From Limnanthes douglasii subsp. nivea (lineage: Eukaryota > Streptophyta > Magnoliopsida > Brassicales > Limnanthaceae), in contig JAUPFV010000001.1 of NCBI GenBank assembly GCA_036936605.1, positions 155,281,187 through 155,345,186 of the forward strand: DNA of 64,000 nt, read 5' to 3'. Position numbers and translations under genes: made by a program. The stretch's first letter is position 1, and each line of letters opens with the position of its first letter. Under the pieces are notes generated by a model. That model worked only from the letters and a program-made list of their open reading frames with translations, made no database searches and was not told the DNA's origin. This document shows, one piece after another, positions 60,520 to 64,000 of this stretch.

Positions 60520-61590
60520 GTATGTGATGTATGAATTGTATAGTGAAAATATACTTCAAGCAAAAATTGATGGGCTGGAGCAGCGAATCACTCAATTGAT
60601 GATGAATTCAGCCTATGTAAACTAAGTTAAAGCATACTACCCAGCAAAGACAGATCAATTTGCGACATCAAATGATGCAATTTATATAAGTGACTTCAAT
60701 CAAAGGCCTAGACCTTATTACGCTAACAAATTTTATCAAATTGGTAACATGCTGAATCCTAACTTCTCTTGGGATAACAATGACAATATGTGGAAACAAT
60801 AAGACTTAAACAAGCTGGAGAAGTAATCCAACTTGTAAGATATCAATAGCAAGTTTATTGATTCCACAAAAAAATCGTTTCAATATGAATGAAGAGAATG
60901 AGAAACATATAAAGGTGTTGGTACGGAACCAAAAAACATATTTCAAGAATTTAGAGGTCTGAATGGCCTGATTAATTTGACGATGACCTCAAAAGCTCAA
61001 GATGCATGTCTAATAAATATTGAATATAACTCGAAGTAGGTAAACATAATCACTCTACAAAATAAGAGAGACATAGGAAATAAAAAAGTTTTAGTCTAAA
61101 AACGTTTGAGAAGAAGACACCACTGATCAAAGAAAAGAGATGAAGCAAGAAAAGATGAATACAAAAAACTAACATAGATAAAAAAATAGGCGGATCATAG
61201 TGAGCCGATTGATGATCGTGACCCATGTGTTAGAAATAGTCTTGAGCACAATCAGGTCGGGGTTGATCGTGGCGAGATGTGTGTGCTGAAAATAGTAGCT
61301 TATGATCGTCAACCTGATTATAATGAGCCAACATGCGATCGCAATGAAATGAATCCTAGTCGCGATCACGTAGAGAAAAACCTTATGGACTCAAATTTAT
61401 CAAAGCACGCTTCACATGTTGCATATAAAGGTAATAAAAAATATAAATGGTAGAAATTTCTTCTCAACTTTTTTGTGGAGTTGTTTAAAAGTATTTAACT
61501 GAATATATCGTTTGTCGATATTTTGGAACAAATACCGAAGTATTCAAAATAATTAAAATACACACAAAAGAAAGTTCAAAGTGATGAATT
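60520..61590 (+). pseudogene. Athila-like Ty3/gypsy gag fragment
   Basis: The plus strand reads ILQAKIDGLEQRITQLMMNSAYVN, then DFNQRPRPYYANKFYQIGNM and NPNFSWDNNDN, which matches the asparagine-rich gag end of Athila-type elements (HPNFSWxNN). Near 61450, KFLLNFFVELFKSI and ISFVDILEQIPKYSK match the conserved LHINIPFxEALEQMPxYAKFLK block before the protease. Stops interrupt it, and nothing of pol follows. Confidence 0.7.
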
Positions 61591-61599
61591 CATATATTT

Positions 61600-62149
61600 T
61601 TTAGTTATTAATCCTGCCAAAACCATGCTCGTATGAGAGTGTCTGTCAAATAAATGTTCGTATGAGGCGTTTTTGAATCATATTTTGTATCATTGGATTA
61701 TTGCTTCTTGCTTCCCATCGGATTATTACTCTGCTAATGGTTACTTATACCAATGAAATGGGTTTTCCTTTTCAACAGATCTTCATTAGATATTCCTTCT
61801 AATGGTGTACCTTGCACGACCTCTTTTCTCAAGATTAATCTTGCTTTACACTCTAGTTGGACGGTTTCATCATTCGTATTTCCTACGAGGATCTCACCAT
61901 GAAGCTTCCTCAAACCATTTTATGGACACTTATTCGGGTTCATGCTTCACCCTTGGTCATGGTTACCTCATTCTACCCTATCATTCATTTTAATTTGCAT
62001 GCACTTTTCTATTCGTTATTGTGTCAGAAATATTTTAGCCTGATAACATCACTTCTGACCACGTATCAATTATTTCCTAACATACGCCAGCGTGCCTTTT
62101 GGAGTTTCCTATGAGGAGAATGACTTATTGAAAAGACTTTCACTATAAA
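61600..62149. other. Sequence with uncertain coding traces
   Basis: Plus-strand frames from 61802 contain no motif I can place with confidence. By position this could be the N-terminal part of the antisense ORF of the gypsy element at the right edge. Confidence 0.3.
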
Positions 62150-62870
62150 GAGGGTTGTCATTATCGACTCAGATTCTAGCGGGGAGTTTGTTTCCGAAGA
62201 AAGACAAGCTGCTAGTAAGGGGAATCAAGAAGAAATTCCTCGGGAAGGGGAAAGTCTCTTCCGTGCCTCAACTTATATTGATGTATATGAAAATTACTTT
62301 GTTGCAAATGAGCTTAACATATTGCTTCGTGATGCCGCTCTTCTAAAGGAAGGCCAACCGCAAAGATCGTTATAAGAAAGAAGTCATTCAAAGAAGTGCT
62401 AAGGTGAAGATTTTAAGAACCAAGGTGAAGAACTTAAAAGATGAACTTTCCCACAAAAAGAAGACATTAGTTGATCAAAGGAAAACCAAACTGAAGAAGG
62501 TAGAGGACGAGCTTTCTAGTGAGAATGAGATATATACTGAGTGTTTGAAGACAATCACTTCTTTGGAAACTAAAATTCTGAAGAGAAAAAGAAATTTGAT
62601 CATGAAATGGAGCATTTTATCATTAAGGATATCGAACGGAATACCCTTATCGATGGTCTTTTTTATTTTTGTGAGACGACTCGAAAATATTTTGAGAATG
62701 CTGTTAAAGACATCGAAAGACTTACTGCAGAAAACAATTCCTTGAAGAAGAACTTTGAGATTGAGAAGAAGAAATGCCTGAATGCGTATGATGCCAACAT
62801 AATAACAACTTTAGTTTTAGAAATGCATGAATGCTTTTGTGACTTGAAGCCATGAAGCCTTTGGGGGTGT
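62150..62870 (+). pseudogene. Coiled-coil remnant of a gypsy antisense ORF
   Basis: After a broken N-terminal part, the frames 62404-62600 (KILRTKVKNLKDELSHKKKT, KKVEDELSSENEIYTE) and 62607-62855 (YFCETTRKYFENAVKDIERL, TAENNSLKKNFEIEKKKC) form one long Lys/Glu-rich coiled coil interrupted by a frameshift. It points towards the minus-strand integrase at 63780, so it lies antisense and downstream of that pol, as in Tat copies 1 and 2. I cannot prove common descent from the sequence alone. Confidence 0.5.
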
Positions 62871-63354
62871 GTTATAGAAATACATCGTCCAGTAGGTGTT
62901 TCTCTGGAGGATTTAATGACTACAAGTGACTTGGAAATTTATTTATCTGACTCTGGCTCCTCATAAGATAGTAAAGAAGATGTTGCTTCCAAAAACAATT
63001 TGGTGTTTACTACTCTTTATGTTGAACTTTATCTTTTTGTGCAACCCCTGTTTATTAACGATCTTTTGGGACCCATGGTTGGAATTTTTGTTGGACTTTT
63101 TCTTTGTACAACGTTCTTCGTATTTTGAAATTTATAAATGAAGGAGTATACAGGTTATGTCTTATTCTCTGTAACATAATAATTTTATTTCCTTACTCCA
63201 ATTTTTTTTCTTTGAGTATAATCTATACTTGTCTTTTGTAACAAACTCATCCTTTCAACTAAACTTCTTCATATGAAAATTTTATATCTAAAAAATACTC
63301 ACGTTCTTTTTCCAAAGCTTTTCGTATGACAAAATAAATTTTTGATCAACATTC

Positions 63355-63616
63355 GTTGGTTGTCCCGTCTAACTCAAAACGATGAGCATTATAGTCCACA
63401 ATTTATTGGGTGAATATTATTACTTAGCCTTCATCGGAAACTTTTTCTAGTTCAAAATAATGAACATTGCGCTCCAATAATCGTTGGATGGCGTCTTCAG
63501 TTCAAAAAGATGAACATTGCACTTCAACAATCATTGGATGGCCTTTTCAGTTAAAAAAGGTGAATATTATCATCCAACATTCGTTGGAAGGTCTTTTCAG
63601 TTCAAAAAGATGAACA
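63355..63616. repeat. 50-bp tandem repeat 3' of a gypsy pol
   Basis: The word TTCAAAAAGATGAACATTGC and the following ATCGTTGGATGGC-type sequence recur with a 50-base step (GATGAAC positions near 63459, 63509, 63559, 63609), with one more diverged unit to the left. It lies between the coiled-coil ORF and the minus-strand integrase end. Confidence 0.8.
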
Positions 63617-63779
63617 TGGTAGAAATTATTTTAAGATGGAAAAGAGATTTTATATATAAGTCAGCTATTAGGCCACCTCGTTAAAACCTTCACGCGCCAC
63701 TAGGGTAGGAAAAAGTATGCTACCGTTACTTACACAAGTTCAGAAAAAAATTATTTACAACTTTACATATTCATTCCAA

Positions 63780-64000
63780 ATAAATCTTTAGGTGTTAGAT
63801 ATTTCAGGGGTGAATAAGATCTCTTCCTTCTTATCTTTGAGTCGATATGTCCGCAAGTTGAATTTCTTCATTATCGTGTGTGGACTTCCCAATTAAGAGC
63901 TAACTTACCAAGTTGTTTTTCTTTCATATGAAAGAACACATTCCTCAACACTTTGTCACCAACTTTAAATTCTCGTCTCCTGGCCTTTGAAGCATATCGA
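63780..64000 (-). pseudogene. Ty3/gypsy integrase C-terminus at window edge
   Basis: The minus strand reads RYASKARRREFKVGDKVLRN then VFFHMKEKQLGKLALNWEVH, stops, and continues in a shifted frame with LRTYRLKDKK. This is the typical gypsy integrase end (FKVGDLVLRKVF, LGPNWEGPY, TYRLxD). The rest of pol lies right of the window. Just downstream, at 63676, is the CTCGTTAAAACCTT word shared with the element at 37651. Confidence 0.85.

Overview
The window looks like AT-rich nuclear DNA from a flowering plant, most likely a eudicot; I cannot name the species. The evidence is plant-specific repeats (Tat-type Ty3/gypsy elements with an antisense gene, plant L1 LINEs with a C-terminal RNase H, Mutator-like elements with SWIM or FAR1-type transposases, a hAT element, a TRIM, Copia) and one intron-containing host gene. 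Nearly all coding traces outside that gene are broken transposon remains, often nested.

Layout. 1-5560: 3' half of a Tat-lineage retrotransposon (copy 1: integrase, a spliced minus-strand ORF, polypurine tract, 3' LTR), inserted in a Mutator-like element (MULE 1, 5561-12082). MULE 1 carries a minus-strand SWIM-type transposase, a broken Ulp1-type protease on the plus strand, a small acidic ORF, and about 30 copies of a TTCGCA-based palindromic repeat confined to its non-coding parts. 12083-22870: an old LINE (A) holding a hAT element (12434-13172, 8-bp target duplication) and probably a second LINE (B, about 15.6-21.6 kb). 22.9-30.3 kb: decayed sequence with an antisense-ORF remnant, a second MULE transposase (FAR1-like), a foldback repeat, an (AT)n tract and a MITE.

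30379-34735: the one clear host gene, a TBC-domain Rab GTPase-activating protein on the minus strand. Five coding exons join in frame, and there appear to be two alternative first exons, one of which would add two hydrophobic segments.

34.9-64 kb: another repeat block. A SINE-like sequence lies near 35.1 kb. A complete, small Tat element (copy 2, 39033-45068; 420-bp LTRs, perfect TAATT duplication) keeps gag and the spliced antisense gene but has lost all of pol. It sits inside the RNase H region of an older minus-strand gypsy element (37651-39032 and 45074 to about 48 kb). Then come two decayed plus-strand gypsy pol fragments, a hAT end, a complete TRIM (55404-56235), a Copia 3' end split by a Pack-MULE (58101-59637, perfect 9-bp duplication) that carries two exons of a 40S ribosomal protein eS7 gene, an Athila-like gag piece, and the 3' end of one more minus-strand gypsy element with a 50-bp tandem repeat.

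The recurrent theme is an ORF antisense to pol, downstream of it, seen clearly in copies 1 and 2 and as traces at four more places. The most unusual signals are this antisense gene kept in a pol-less element, the palindromic repeat family of MULE 1, and the alternative first exons of the Rab-GAP gene.
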